Assembly: GCF_947632095.1 (NCBI RefSeq) | Contig: NZ_CANROA010000002.1 | Coordinates: 1 to 64,000 of the forward strand | Reading direction: 5' to 3' | DNA: 64,000 nucleotides | DNA from: an uncultured Microbacterium sp. | GTDB taxonomy: Bacteria > Actinomycetota > Actinomycetes > Actinomycetales > Microbacteriaceae | In this document: piece by piece, positions 52,111 through 60,484 of the stretch | How the letters are laid out: each line of letters starts with the position of its first letter | Numbering within the stretch: the stretch's first letter is position 1 | Notes under the pieces: model-generated | Databases searched by the model: none | What the model saw: the letters and a program-made list of their open reading frames with translations, nothing else | Told to the model about the DNA's origin: nothing | Translations under genes and position numbers: made by a program

Positions 52111-53508
52111 ATGAGCACCGCAGAGAACGCCACGACCACCGAGGCTCCCGTCACGACGAACCGCAAGCAGCCCTTCCCCCGCGGCTTCCTCGACACGATC
52201 TCCACGGGATGGGCCGAGCGTCCCGAGACGATCCCCGGCGCCCGTGCGCAGGCGGCCTTCGCCGCGGTGCGTCGCGCCGCCGTCTCGGCGGCTTTCCCGG
52301 GCAAGCGCCTGGTGATCGAGGCCGGCTCCCTCAAGCAGCGCTCCAACGACACCGACTACCCCTTCCGCGCGCACTCGGCGTTCGCTCATCTGACGGGCTG
52401 GGCGGCCGACACCGAGCCCGATTCGGTCCTCGTGTTCGAGCCCACCGATGCCGGCCACGACGTCACCCTCTATTTCCGCGAGCGCGCCGACCGCACGACG
52501 ACCGAGTTCTACGCCGATGCCACGGTGGGCGAGTTCTGGATCGGCCCGCGCCCCTCACTCGCCGGCGTCGCCGCCGACCTGGCGATCGCGACCGAGCACC
52601 TCGCCGTCTTCGCTGCGGGCTCCGACGATCTGACGCTGGCGGATGCCGAGCTGGAGCGCTTCGTCTCGGAGCTGCGCCTGGTCAAGGACGCCTATGAGCT
52701 CGAGGAGATGCGTCTCGCCGTCGAGATCACCGCGCGCGGTTTCGACGACATCGTCACGGCCCTGCCGGATGCCGCCCGCCATGCCCGCGGCGAGCGCGTC
52801 GTCGAGGGTGTTTTCCACCGCCGCGCCCGGGAGGACGGCAACGGCGAGGGCTACGACACGATCTCGGCGTCCGGCCCGCACGCCTGCTACCTGCACTGGA
52901 CCCGCAACGATGGCGCAGTGGTCCCCGGCGATCTGATCCTGGTCGATGCGGGTGTCGAGACCGACAGTCTCTACACCGCCGACATCACCCGTACGCTGCC
53001 GGTCAACGGCACGTTCAGCGAGGTGCAGCGCCGCGTCTACGAGACGGTGCTCGAGGCCGCGGATGCCGCGTTCGCGATCGCGAAGCCGGGCATCAAGTTC
53101 CGCGAGCTGCACGAGACGGCGATGGGGGTCATCGCGAAGCGCACCGCCGAGTGGGGGCTGCTGCCGGTCACCGCGCAGGAGGCGCTCGACAACGAGAAGG
53201 GCGGCCAGCACCGCCGCTACATGGTGCACGGCACGAGCCACCACCTCGGCATCGATGTGCACGACTGCGCTCAGGCACGTCGCGAGATGTACTACGACGG
53301 CGTCCTCGAGCCGGGCATGGTCTTCACCATCGAACCGGGCCTGTACTTCCAGATCGACGACCTGACGGTTCCGGAAGAGCTGCGCGGCATCGGCGTGCGC
53401 ATCGAGGATGACATCGTCGTGACCGAGGACGGCGCCGTCAACCTATCGGCCGATATTCCGCGCACGGTCGACGAGATCGAGGCGTGGATCGCACGGCTGC
53501 AGGGCTGA
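52111..53508 (+). CDS. pepP: Aminopeptidase P family (Xaa-Pro aminopeptidase)
   Basis: 465 residues. The N-terminal creatinase-like domain (DTDYPFRAHSAFAHLTGW) precedes the pita-bread metalloprotease domain. Metal ligands: Asp in ILVDAGVE, Asp in YTADITRTLPV, His in HGTSHHLGIDVHD, Glu in FTIEPGLYF and Glu in VRIEDDIVV. It removes an N-terminal residue before proline, using two Mn/Co ions, in the cytoplasm. Length is normal for this class. Confidence 0.93.
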   Translation: MSTAENATTTEAPVTTNRKQPFPRGFLDTISTGWAERPETIPGARAQAAFAAVRRAAVSAAFPGKRLVIEAGSLKQRSNDTDYPFRAHSAFAHLTGWAADTEPDSVLVFEPTDAGHDVTLYFRERADRTTTEFYADATVGEFWIGPRPSLAGVAADLAIATEHLAVFAAGSDDLTLADAELERFVSELRLVKDAYELEEMRLAVEITARGFDDIVTALPDAARHARGERVVEGVFHRRAREDGNGEGYDTISASGPHACYLHWTRNDGAVVPGDLILVDAGVETDSLYTADITRTLPVNGTFSEVQRRVYETVLEAADAAFAIAKPGIKFRELHETAMGVIAKRTAEWGLLPVTAQEALDNEKGGQHRRYMVHGTSHHLGIDVHDCAQARREMYYDGVLEPGMVFTIEPGLYFQIDDLTVPEELRGIGVRIEDDIVVTEDGAVNLSADIPRTVDEIEAWIARLQG

Positions 53509-53541
53509 TCCGTCCGTGCGGCACGGGGCGTCGGGCATCGC

Positions 53542-54147
53542 ATGATCCTGCGTGAAGCGCTGCGCGGGATCTTCAGCGCGGGACTGACGATCTACACCGG
53601 TCTCGGCATCTGGGCCGAGATCGCGCACGGCAGATCCAACCGGCGGATGCTCGGCACCGGGGGCGATCCCACCGGGCACGAGGCGATCGTCGTGCTCGGG
53701 TACGGCAACCGCGGGCCCCGCGCCAACATGATCAACCGCTACCGGGTTCGCGCCGGCATCCGCTCGCGCGACCCTCGTGCCACGGGCAGCACGATCGTCT
53801 TCTGCGGCGGCACGGTCATGGGCGCGGAGCCCGAGGCGGTCATCATGGAGCGCTTCGCCCGGGAGGAGCTCGGTTTCACCGGCCGCAGCGTGCTCGAGAC
53901 CGAGAGCCGATCGACGCGGGAGAACATCGCGAACGCGATCGGGTTCATCGAGCACGCCGACGCGATCAAGATCGTGTCGAACTCCCCGCATGCCGAGGTC
54001 GCGCGCGAGCTTCTCTGGACGATGCGGCCCGACATCGCCGACCGGCTCGTCAGAGCGGACGAGCACATCCTGGGTGAGATCACCCCGATCAAGATCGGTG
54101 CGGCGCTGCGGGCCGTCGCCTATCGGCGGGCGCAGCGGCGACGCTGA
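53542..54147 (+). CDS. YdcF/DUF218 family protein
   Basis: 201 residues with an N-terminal hydrophobic segment and the DUF218 pattern: EAIVVLGYGNRGPRA, TIVFCGGTVMGAEPEAVIM, VLETESRSTRENIANAI and IKIVSNSPHAEVAREL. The family includes SanA/ElyC, linked to envelope biogenesis, but the reaction is unknown. It starts 33 bases after pepP and converges with the alpha/beta hydrolase gene. Confidence 0.85.
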   Translation: MILREALRGIFSAGLTIYTGLGIWAEIAHGRSNRRMLGTGGDPTGHEAIVVLGYGNRGPRANMINRYRVRAGIRSRDPRATGSTIVFCGGTVMGAEPEAVIMERFAREELGFTGRSVLETESRSTRENIANAIGFIEHADAIKIVSNSPHAEVARELLWTMRPDIADRLVRADEHILGEITPIKIGAALRAVAYRRAQRRR

Positions 54148-54151
54148 GACC

Positions 54152-54796
54152 TCAGACGAGGAACTCTGCGACGAGCGGTGCCAGTGAGGCTCCGATCACG
54201 GATGCTTCGCGCTTGTTGCCGCGGATCTCGAACGAGTGGTTGGCGTTCTCGATCCAGACGATGCGCGCGTCCTGGCATCCGGTGATGACATCCTCCAGCT
54301 GTTCGCGCGGCTGGACGAAGGGATCGGTCGTCCCCTCGATGAAGAGCTGGGGCACGGCGACCGCCGGCAAGTGCTCGGCGCGCGGCTTCTCCGGCTTTCC
54401 GGGTGCGTGCAGCGGATATCCGAGATAGATGAGGCCGTCCGTCTCGAGGCCCTCGGCCACGGCCATCGATGCCATGCGACCGCCGTAGGATTTGCCGCAG
54501 GCCCAGATGCGGTCGCCGGGCGCCAGCGCGCGTGCGTGCGCGACCGCGGCGCGCCAGGCGGCGATCGCGTGCGGCGCGGGGCCCTGCATCCGCCGTCCCA
54601 TCGCCCGATAGGCGAATTCGAACCGCAGGGTGGAGAACCCGAGATCGTTCAGCGCATCGGCGAACCCGACGAGGAACGGGTGGCCCATTCCCGCGCCGGC
54701 GCCATGCGCGATCACGACGGTTCCGCGGCCGGTCACCGGTGACCACGCGCTCGGCAGTTGCACGGTTCCGGCCGGCAGGTCGACCGAGAGCGTCAC
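54152..54796 (-). CDS. Alpha/beta hydrolase (dienelactone hydrolase-like)
   Basis: 214 residues from GTG 54796. Oxyanion region VVIAHGAGAGMGHPF, nucleophile elbow WACGKSYGGRMAS (Ser in G-K-S-Y-G-G), acid around IEGTTDPFVQP and His in IENANHSFEI. This is the small KANL3/Tex30-like group of alpha/beta hydrolases. Substrate unknown. It overlaps the upstream gene by GTGA. Confidence 0.87.
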   Translation of the reverse strand: MTLSVDLPAGTVQLPSAWSPVTGRGTVVIAHGAGAGMGHPFLVGFADALNDLGFSTLRFEFAYRAMGRRMQGPAPHAIAAWRAAVAHARALAPGDRIWACGKSYGGRMASMAVAEGLETDGLIYLGYPLHAPGKPEKPRAEHLPAVAVPQLFIEGTTDPFVQPREQLEDVITGCQDARIVWIENANHSFEIRGNKREASVIGASLAPLVAEFLV

Positions 54797-55506
54797 TTCT
54801 GCTCGTCGTCCGGGCTCTTCTCCGCGGGCTGCTCGGCGGCGGTCGTCTCGGAGGGCGCCGTGCCGTCTCCGGCGGCGCTGTCCACGCGCTCGCCGTACTG
54901 CGGGCGCGGCAGCGGCGGGCGGGGCGGGATCACCTGTTCGCCGACGGGCTCACCGGCCTCGGGCTGCCCGGATCCCGGGGCGACGCGTTCGCCGTACCGC
55001 GGCGGCTCGCTCAGGTCGACGGGTGGACGGACCACCTTCGTGCGCTGGACGCCGACGATCTCGCGCGCCTTGGCCAGGGAGGCCGGCATCACCGTGACCT
55101 CGTAATGCTCGGCCGCCAGCTGCGTCACGCTCGCGAAGTCGCGACGACGACGAACGATCATGTACGAGACCAGGCTGAGGATCATGCCGAACGCGACACC
55201 GACCAGCAGGAAGCCGACGAACAGCTGGATGGGCGCCTCGGGGTTGCCGAGGACGAGGATCGCCGAGAGCAGGAGACCGATGAGGATGCCGTTGATCGCG
55301 CCGGAGCGCGCTGCGGCGGCGTAGCCGAGCTTGCCCGTGACGCGTTCGATCGTCCGCGCGCCCTGCCCGACGATGGCGATGTCCCGGGCCGGAACCTCGC
55401 CGGCGATCAGCTTCGACACCGTCTTCTGCGCCGCTTCGTAGTCGCGAACGGATGCGACGATCTCGCCGACGACGGTGTTATTGGCCGGACGGTTCACCAT
55501 GCTCAT
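54793..55506 (-). CDS. General stress protein 17M-like membrane protein
   Basis: 237 residues from ATG 55506 (GTG 55512 is two codons earlier). Residues about 10-60 fit the general stress 17M domain (VGEIVASVRDYEAAQKTVSKLIAGEVPARDIAIVG). Two TM helices follow (INGILIGLLLSAILVLG, LFVGFLLVGVAFGMILSLVSYMIV). The C-terminus is Pro/Glu-rich with a repeated RYGERV motif. Function unknown. It lies upstream of the alpha/beta hydrolase gene with coupled translation and is divergent from the MgtE-like gene. Confidence 0.82.
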   Translation of the reverse strand: MSMVNRPANNTVVGEIVASVRDYEAAQKTVSKLIAGEVPARDIAIVGQGARTIERVTGKLGYAAAARSGAINGILIGLLLSAILVLGNPEAPIQLFVGFLLVGVAFGMILSLVSYMIVRRRRDFASVTQLAAEHYEVTVMPASLAKAREIVGVQRTKVVRPPVDLSEPPRYGERVAPGSGQPEAGEPVGEQVIPPRPPLPRPQYGERVDSAAGDGTAPSETTAAEQPAEKSPDDEQK

Positions 55507-55573
55507 GCGCACATTGTCCCATGCGAGTCTTTGACGCCGTCGGCACCCGCGTCGGCGGGGCTACGCTGGAAGA

Positions 55574-56836
55574 GTGAGCACACAACGGGTCTTCGTCGCA
55601 CGACTGGCCGGCTGCGCCGTGTTCGACCCCGTGGGCGACCGGCTCGGCAAGGTTCGGGATGTCGTCATCGTTTATCGAAGCACCGCCTCGCCGCGGGTCA
55701 TCGGCCTGGTCATCGAGATCCCCGGACGCCGCCAGGTGTTCATGTCGATCGGCCGTGTGACGTCGATCCGTTCGGGTCAGGTGCTGACGACGGGTCTCAT
55801 CAACGTGCGCCGGTTCCAACCGCGTCCCGGCGAGGTGCGTGTCCTCGCCGAGTTGCTGGGGCGTCGCGTCGAGTTCTCCGACGGCACCGGGACGGCCGTC
55901 GTGGAGGACGTCGCGATCGAGCCCGACCGCCGTGGGGAGTGGAACGTCGGTCAGCTCTTCCTGCGCCGGCCCAAGACGAGCGCGTCGCCGTTCGCGAAGG
56001 GGCCGACGACGTTCGCCGCCTGGAACGAGGTGCAGGAGAAGCGGGCTCCCGGCGAGTCCCAGTCCGCCGAGCAGCTCGTGGCATCCTATTCCGAGCTGCG
56101 CGCCGCCGATCTGGCCACCACGCTGCTCGATCTGCCGCAGCAGCGCATGATCGAGGTCGCCGAGGAGCTTCCCGATGGCCGTCTCGCGGATGCTCTCGAG
56201 GAGATGCCCGAAGACGAGCAGATGCACATCCTCGACGGTCTCGGCGATGAGCGCGCCGCCGACATCCTCGACCAGATGGAGCCCGACGACGCCGCCGATC
56301 TTCTAGCGCAGCTGCCCGCCCCGCGTCTGGAGCAGCTGCTCGAGCTGATGGAGCCCGAGGAGGCTGAGGACGTGCGCACGCTGCTGCGCTACGAGCCCGA
56401 TACCGCGGGCGGTCTCATGACGACCGATCCGATCATCCTCTCGGCCGATGCGACGGTCGCCGAGGGGCTCGCCCTGATCCGGCGCCACGAGCTGCACCCG
56501 GCCCTGGCCGCCGCGGTGTTCGTCACGCTCCCCCCGTTCGAGACGCCCACCGGGCGCCTGCTGGGCGCCGTGCACTTCCAGCGGATGCTGCGCTATCCCC
56601 CGCACGAACGGCTCGGCGCGATCGTCGACGAGGCGATGGAGCCGGTCTCGGTCACGGCATCCGCCACGGAGACCGCTCGTCTGCTCGCCAGCTACGACCT
56701 CGTCTCGCTGCCGGTCGTCGACGCCGCCCACCGCCTCGTCGGCGTCGTGACGATCGATGACGTGCTGGATTACCTGCTCCCGGATGACTGGCGCACGCAC
56801 GACCATGCGGATGCCTCGACGGAAGGCGCCCGATGA
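55574..56836 (+). CDS. MgtE N-terminal/CBS domain protein without the channel
   Basis: 420 residues from GTG 55574. A PRC-barrel-like start (AGCAVFDPVGDRLGKVRDVVIV, MSIGRVTSI) is followed by an MgtE N-domain (ADLATTLLDLPQQRMIEVAEELPDG, ADILDQMEPDDAADLLAQL) and two CBS repeats (GLMTTDPIILSADATVAEGL, LPVVDAAHRLVGVVTIDDVLDYL). There is no TM region, so it senses Mg2+ or nucleotides but cannot itself transport. It overlaps the DUF1003 gene by ATGATG. Possible regulator of ion homeostasis (inference). Confidence 0.85.
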   Translation: MSTQRVFVARLAGCAVFDPVGDRLGKVRDVVIVYRSTASPRVIGLVIEIPGRRQVFMSIGRVTSIRSGQVLTTGLINVRRFQPRPGEVRVLAELLGRRVEFSDGTGTAVVEDVAIEPDRRGEWNVGQLFLRRPKTSASPFAKGPTTFAAWNEVQEKRAPGESQSAEQLVASYSELRAADLATTLLDLPQQRMIEVAEELPDGRLADALEEMPEDEQMHILDGLGDERAADILDQMEPDDAADLLAQLPAPRLEQLLELMEPEEAEDVRTLLRYEPDTAGGLMTTDPIILSADATVAEGLALIRRHELHPALAAAVFVTLPPFETPTGRLLGAVHFQRMLRYPPHERLGAIVDEAMEPVSVTASATETARLLASYDLVSLPVVDAAHRLVGVVTIDDVLDYLLPDDWRTHDHADASTEGAR

Positions 56837-57381
56837 TGGCCCGCGCGAACCACGCCCTCGATGCGCCCGGACGCAGCATCGCGCGTCAGCGTCCGACCTC
56901 CCGCGACCGCTTCGGACGCTTCACGGAGTGGGTGGCCCGCGCGATGGGAACTCCCGCTTTCCTCGTGATCCTCACACTCTTCTGCGTCGCCTGGATCGGC
57001 TGGAACACGCTGATGCCCGAGAACACCCGCTTCGACGACGCCGCCCTCGGCTTCACCGCACTGACTCTGATGCTGTCGCTGCAGGCCTCCTACGCCGCGC
57101 CGCTCATCCTGCTCGCGCAGAACCGCCAGGACGACCGCGACCGCGTGCAGATGGAACAGGACCGCCAGCGGGCCGAGCGCAACCTCGCCGATACCGAGTA
57201 CCTCGCACGAGAGATGGTGGCGCTGCGCATGGCGCTCGAGGAGCGCAATGCGCAGGCTCTGACCCGTGATGTTCTGCGTGCCGAGCTGAAGGCGCTGCTC
57301 GCCGAGCTCGAGAATGAATCCCGACATGATCTCCCGGCGGCGCAGGGCCCGGGCGAGCGCGCGGATCGGCCCCGGTCATGA
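56833..57381 (+). CDS. DUF1003 membrane protein
   Basis: 182 residues. Two TM helices (GTPAFLVILTLFCVAWIGWNTL, AALGFTALTLMLSLQASYAAPLILL) and LAQNRQDDRDRVQMEQDRQ, the DUF1003 signature. The C-terminus is a charged coiled coil. It begins inside the end of the MgtE-like gene and ends in an ATGA overlap with mrp, so three genes are co-translated. Function unknown. Confidence 0.87.
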   Translation: MMARANHALDAPGRSIARQRPTSRDRFGRFTEWVARAMGTPAFLVILTLFCVAWIGWNTLMPENTRFDDAALGFTALTLMLSLQASYAAPLILLAQNRQDDRDRVQMEQDRQRAERNLADTEYLAREMVALRMALEERNAQALTRDVLRAELKALLAELENESRHDLPAAQGPGERADRPRS

Positions 57382-58529
57382 CTCTGCCCGATCGCATCCG
57401 TCAGGCCGTCAGCGCGGTCACCGATCCCGAGCTGCGCCGTCCGATCGGCGACCTCGACATGGTGCGCGAGATCACGCTCGACGGCGCGCATGCGCACGTC
57501 GGAATCACCCTGACGATCGTCGGATGCCCCGCCGCCGACCGCATCGAGAGCGATGTGCGCCGTGCCGCGGCATCCGTGCCGGGCGTCGCCGAGGTGACGG
57601 TCGAGCTCGGCGTCATGACGCCCGCCGAACGCACCGCCCTCACCGCGAAGCTGCGCGATGGACGACCCCCGCGCCAGATGCCGTTCGGTCCCGATTCCCT
57701 CACCCGGGTCATCCTCGTCTCCAGCGGCAAGGGCGGGGTCGGCAAGTCCACCCTCACCGCGAACCTCGCCGTCGCCCTCGCCGCGCAGGGGCTCTCGGTC
57801 GGACTCGTCGACGCCGACGTCCACGGATTCTCGATCCCGGGGCTCCTCGGCATCCCGAGCGGCACCCAGCCCACCCGCATCGACGACCTCATGCTGCCGC
57901 CCGTGGCGCACGGGGTGAAGACCGTCTCCATCGGCATGTTCCTGCGCGAGGGCGAGGCGGTCGTCGCCTGGCGCGGCCCCATGCTGCACCGCACGGTCCA
58001 GCAGTTCCTCACCGATGTGTTCTTCGGCGACCTCGACGTCCTCCTCATCGACATGCCGCCCGGCACCGGCGACATCGCGATCTCGATCGGGCAGATCCTC
58101 CCCCACGCCGAGGTTCTCGTCGTCACGACACCGCAGTCCGCGGCATCCGACGTCGCGATCCGCAGCGGTCTCGTCGCGCGCCAGACAGGCCAGCGCGTGA
58201 TCGGCGTCATCGAGAACATGGCGGCGATGACCCTGCCCGATGGCACGGTCATCGACCTGTTCGGCTCGGGCGGGGGCGCCGAGGTCGCCGCCGCACTGTC
58301 GGAGGGCGAGGAGACGGTTCCGCTTCTGGCATCCGTACCGCTGAGCCCGGCGCTGCGCGCCGGAGGCGATGCCGGAGAGCCCGTCGTCCTCGCCGACCCC
58401 GATGATCCCGCCGCGCAGCAGATCCGCGCCATCGCCGCGCGTCTCGCCCACGGAGGGCGGCGCCTGGCCCGGCGCCCGCTGCCGATGGCCCTGTCCCGCC
58501 CTCAGCCGGGCGCAACGGACGAGGCATGA
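57378..58529 (+). CDS. Mrp/NBP35-type P-loop ATPase (iron-sulfur carrier family), no CxxC
   Basis: 383 residues. N-terminal MIP18-like domain (VTDPELRRPIGDLDMVREI, VTLTIVGCPAADRIE), then P-loop VSSGKGGVGKSTLTANLAVAL, VDADVHGFSIPGLL, IDMPPGTGDIAISI and ENMAAMTLPDG. Classical members have C-x-x-C after ENM (for the Fe-S cluster); here that position reads MTLPDG, so cluster binding at this site is lost, as in many actinobacterial Mrp proteins. Role in Fe-S maturation is therefore uncertain. Last gene of the MgtE-like/DUF1003/mrp run. Confidence 0.88.
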   Translation: MTLPDRIRQAVSAVTDPELRRPIGDLDMVREITLDGAHAHVGITLTIVGCPAADRIESDVRRAAASVPGVAEVTVELGVMTPAERTALTAKLRDGRPPRQMPFGPDSLTRVILVSSGKGGVGKSTLTANLAVALAAQGLSVGLVDADVHGFSIPGLLGIPSGTQPTRIDDLMLPPVAHGVKTVSIGMFLREGEAVVAWRGPMLHRTVQQFLTDVFFGDLDVLLIDMPPGTGDIAISIGQILPHAEVLVVTTPQSAASDVAIRSGLVARQTGQRVIGVIENMAAMTLPDGTVIDLFGSGGGAEVAAALSEGEETVPLLASVPLSPALRAGGDAGEPVVLADPDDPAAQQIRAIAARLAHGGRRLARRPLPMALSRPQPGATDEA

Positions 58530-58541
58530 AAGACTGCTGAA

Positions 58542-59045
58542 GTGACCAGCGAACCCGCGCCCCGCTCCGTGACCGTCGACGCCGAGCTGCTGCGCAACGT
58601 CAGCGCCGAGACGACTCTCTACACGCTGACCCGGCCGCTCGCCGTCATCGCCTACACCGCGCTGCTGGCTGCTGCGATCCTCAACGGGATCGTGCTGTCG
58701 ATCATCGGGGGCTCCGATGAGGAGCGTGCCCGCACCCTCACCTGGACGCTGCTGGCGATCATCGCCCTGATCATCGCGTCGATGTTCTTCACCCGGGCGT
58801 CCGTCCGCCGGGCGATCAGCACCGCGATGCCCTCGGGGACGCGCATCAGCGTCGTCGTCGGAGAGGACGCCCTGCGCCTGGCTTCGAAGCGCGGCGTCTC
58901 CGAAATGCCCTACTCGACTTTCGCGGGCATCCGCGTGGGCCGGCACGCGGCCGTGCTGCGTCTTAGCGGTCAGTCCGTCGTGACAGCCATCCCCCGCGTG
59001 CTGCTCAGCGATGCCGACATCGCGACGCTGCGCGCGAAGATCTGA
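58542..59045 (+). CDS. Two-TM protein with YcxB-like C-terminal domain
   Basis: 167 residues from GTG 58542. Two TM helices (IAYTALLAAAILNGIVLSII, LTWTLLAIIALIIASMFF) and a beta-rich end (ISVVVGEDALRLASKRGVSEMPYSTFAGIRVGRHAAVLRL) resembling YcxB/PH-like domains. Family assignment is weak. It is 12 bases after mrp and converges on tatB. Confidence 0.7.
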   Translation: MTSEPAPRSVTVDAELLRNVSAETTLYTLTRPLAVIAYTALLAAAILNGIVLSIIGGSDEERARTLTWTLLAIIALIIASMFFTRASVRRAISTAMPSGTRISVVVGEDALRLASKRGVSEMPYSTFAGIRVGRHAAVLRLSGQSVVTAIPRVLLSDADIATLRAKI

Positions 59046-59046
59046 C

Positions 59047-59436
59047 TCAGGTGGCTTCCATGTCGAATGGCGGAGGGGTCTCTCGCGTGAACACGGGCCG
59101 CATCAGCGGCGCCCGTCGAGGAGCCGCCGGCTGCGGCTCCCTGATCACGGCCGGGGCAGTCGACGCCGGCGCCGAGGGTGTGTCTTCGAGCAGCGCATCG
59201 CGGATGATGCGGCGCGGGTCGTACTGACGCGGATCGAGCTTGCGCCAGTCCACGTCATCGATCTCGGGGCCGATCTCCTCGCGCATGCGCGACTTCGTGT
59301 CGCGCAGGTACTCCCCGCCGCGGCGCACGAACTTCGCGAAGGTCTCCGCCGCCTTCGGCAGCCGCTCCGGGCCGATGATGAAAGCCGCGACGACACCGAT
59401 CAGCAGAAGCTTCTCGAAGGTGAGCCCGAAGTCCAT
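59047..59436 (-). CDS. tatB: Sec-independent protein translocase subunit TatB
   Basis: 129 residues. The N-terminal TM helix (FEKLLLIGVVAAFIIGPERLPKAAE) with the G-P-E-R-L-P motif, followed by an amphipathic helix (FAKFVRRGGEYLRDTKSRMREEIGPEIDDVDWRKLDP), is TatB. The tail is Pro/Ala-rich. It works with TatA and TatC to export folded proteins with twin-arginine signals; tatA and tatC are elsewhere. Divergent from the O-methyltransferase gene. Confidence 0.92.
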   Translation of the reverse strand: MDFGLTFEKLLLIGVVAAFIIGPERLPKAAETFAKFVRRGGEYLRDTKSRMREEIGPEIDDVDWRKLDPRQYDPRRIIRDALLEDTPSAPASTAPAVIREPQPAAPRRAPLMRPVFTRETPPPFDMEAT

Positions 59437-59517
59437 GTACCCAGGCTACCCGCCGCGCCTACGGGCGACGCTCACCGCGGGCGAATACTCTGAGAAGCGA
59501 AGTCCGAGGAGAAAACC

Positions 59518-60153
59518 ATGAGCGAGAACGACGCGAACGCCCGCTATCTGCGCGAGGCGATCATCGAGCCCGCCGCGATCGCGCGAGCACGCGCCCACGC
59601 GGTCGAATTGGGGGCGGCTCCGGTGAGCCCCGCGCTCGGTGCGCAGCTGTCGATCCTCGCCGCCACGACGAACGCCCGCTCGATCGTCGAGATCGGCACC
59701 GGAGCCGGCGTCTCCGGGCTGTGGATGCTCCGCGGCGCCCCGCAGGCGGTCCTCACCTCGATCGACAACGAACCCGAGCACCTGGCCGCGGCGCGCCGTG
59801 GTTTCGCCGAGGCGAAGGTCCCCTCCACGAGGGCCCGTTTCATCACCGGCCGTGCGGCCGATGTGCTGCCGCGCATGAACGAGGCGTCCTACGACATCGT
59901 CTTCATCGATGCCGATCCCGCGAACGTCATCGAGTACGTCGAGCACGGCCTGCGTCTGGTGCGCACCGGAGGCATCGTGCTCGTCCCCCGAATCCTCGCC
60001 GGGGGCAGAGTCGCCGACCCGGTGCAGCGCGATGAGATCACCAGCGCATACCGCTCGCTCGTGCAGGAGACCCAGGAGTCGCCCGCTGTTCTCGCGGCGC
60101 TCTCGACGGTCGGTGAGGGACTGCTGCAGCTCGTGAGCGTGCGCAGCCACTGA
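59518..60153 (+). CDS. SAM-dependent O-methyltransferase
   Basis: 211 residues. Class I methyltransferase: SIVEIGTGAGVSGLWML (SAM loop), LTSIDNEPEHLAAARRGF, YDIVFIDADPANVIEYVEHGLRLVRTGGIVLV. This is the catechol-OMT-like family with metal-binding Asp in FIDAD; Rv1220c is the mycobacterial relative from memory. Substrate unknown. Confidence 0.87.
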   Translation: MSENDANARYLREAIIEPAAIARARAHAVELGAAPVSPALGAQLSILAATTNARSIVEIGTGAGVSGLWMLRGAPQAVLTSIDNEPEHLAAARRGFAEAKVPSTRARFITGRAADVLPRMNEASYDIVFIDADPANVIEYVEHGLRLVRTGGIVLVPRILAGGRVADPVQRDEITSAYRSLVQETQESPAVLAALSTVGEGLLQLVSVRSH

Positions 60154-60166
60154 CAGACCGGACGGG

Positions 60167-60202
60167 AAAGGGCGGTGGATCCTCTCGGATCCACCGCCCT
60201 TT
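60167..60202. terminator. Terminator between methyltransferase and DUF3117 genes
   Basis: AAAGGGCGGTGGATCC (60167-60182) pairs perfectly with GGATCCACCGCCCTTT (60187-60202) around TCTC, followed by CTC. It serves two convergent genes. Confidence 0.88.
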
Positions 60203-60223
60203 CTCATCCGTTGATCGGAGGTG

Positions 60224-60391
60224 TCAGCTCACGACGCCGGCGAGAACGCCGTGAAGCTCCTTCGCCTCTTCGTCGTTGACGGAGACGACCAGTCGTCCTC
60301 CGCCTTCGAGGGGAACGCGGACGATGATCAGTCGTCCCTCCTTCACAGCCTCCATGGGTCCGTCTCCGGTCCTCGGCTTCATCGCTGCCAT
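60224..60391 (-). CDS. DUF3117 protein
   Basis: 55 residues from ATG 60391, with GGGAG upstream; the longer frame to 60454 lacks conservation. MAAMKPRTGDGPMEAVKEGR and EGGGRLVVSVNDEEAKEL are almost invariant in actinobacterial DUF3117 proteins. Function unknown; its strong conservation points to a core role. Confidence 0.92.
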   Translation of the reverse strand: MAAMKPRTGDGPMEAVKEGRLIIVRVPLEGGGRLVVSVNDEEAKELHGVLAGVVS

Positions 60392-60484
60392 AGTGGCTCC
60401 CTTTCCCTCGGTGGTATGCATCAAGTTTATCGGTATGCTTCCGCCCGGGCACATCCGGCGGAAGAATACGTCATGATCGACCGA

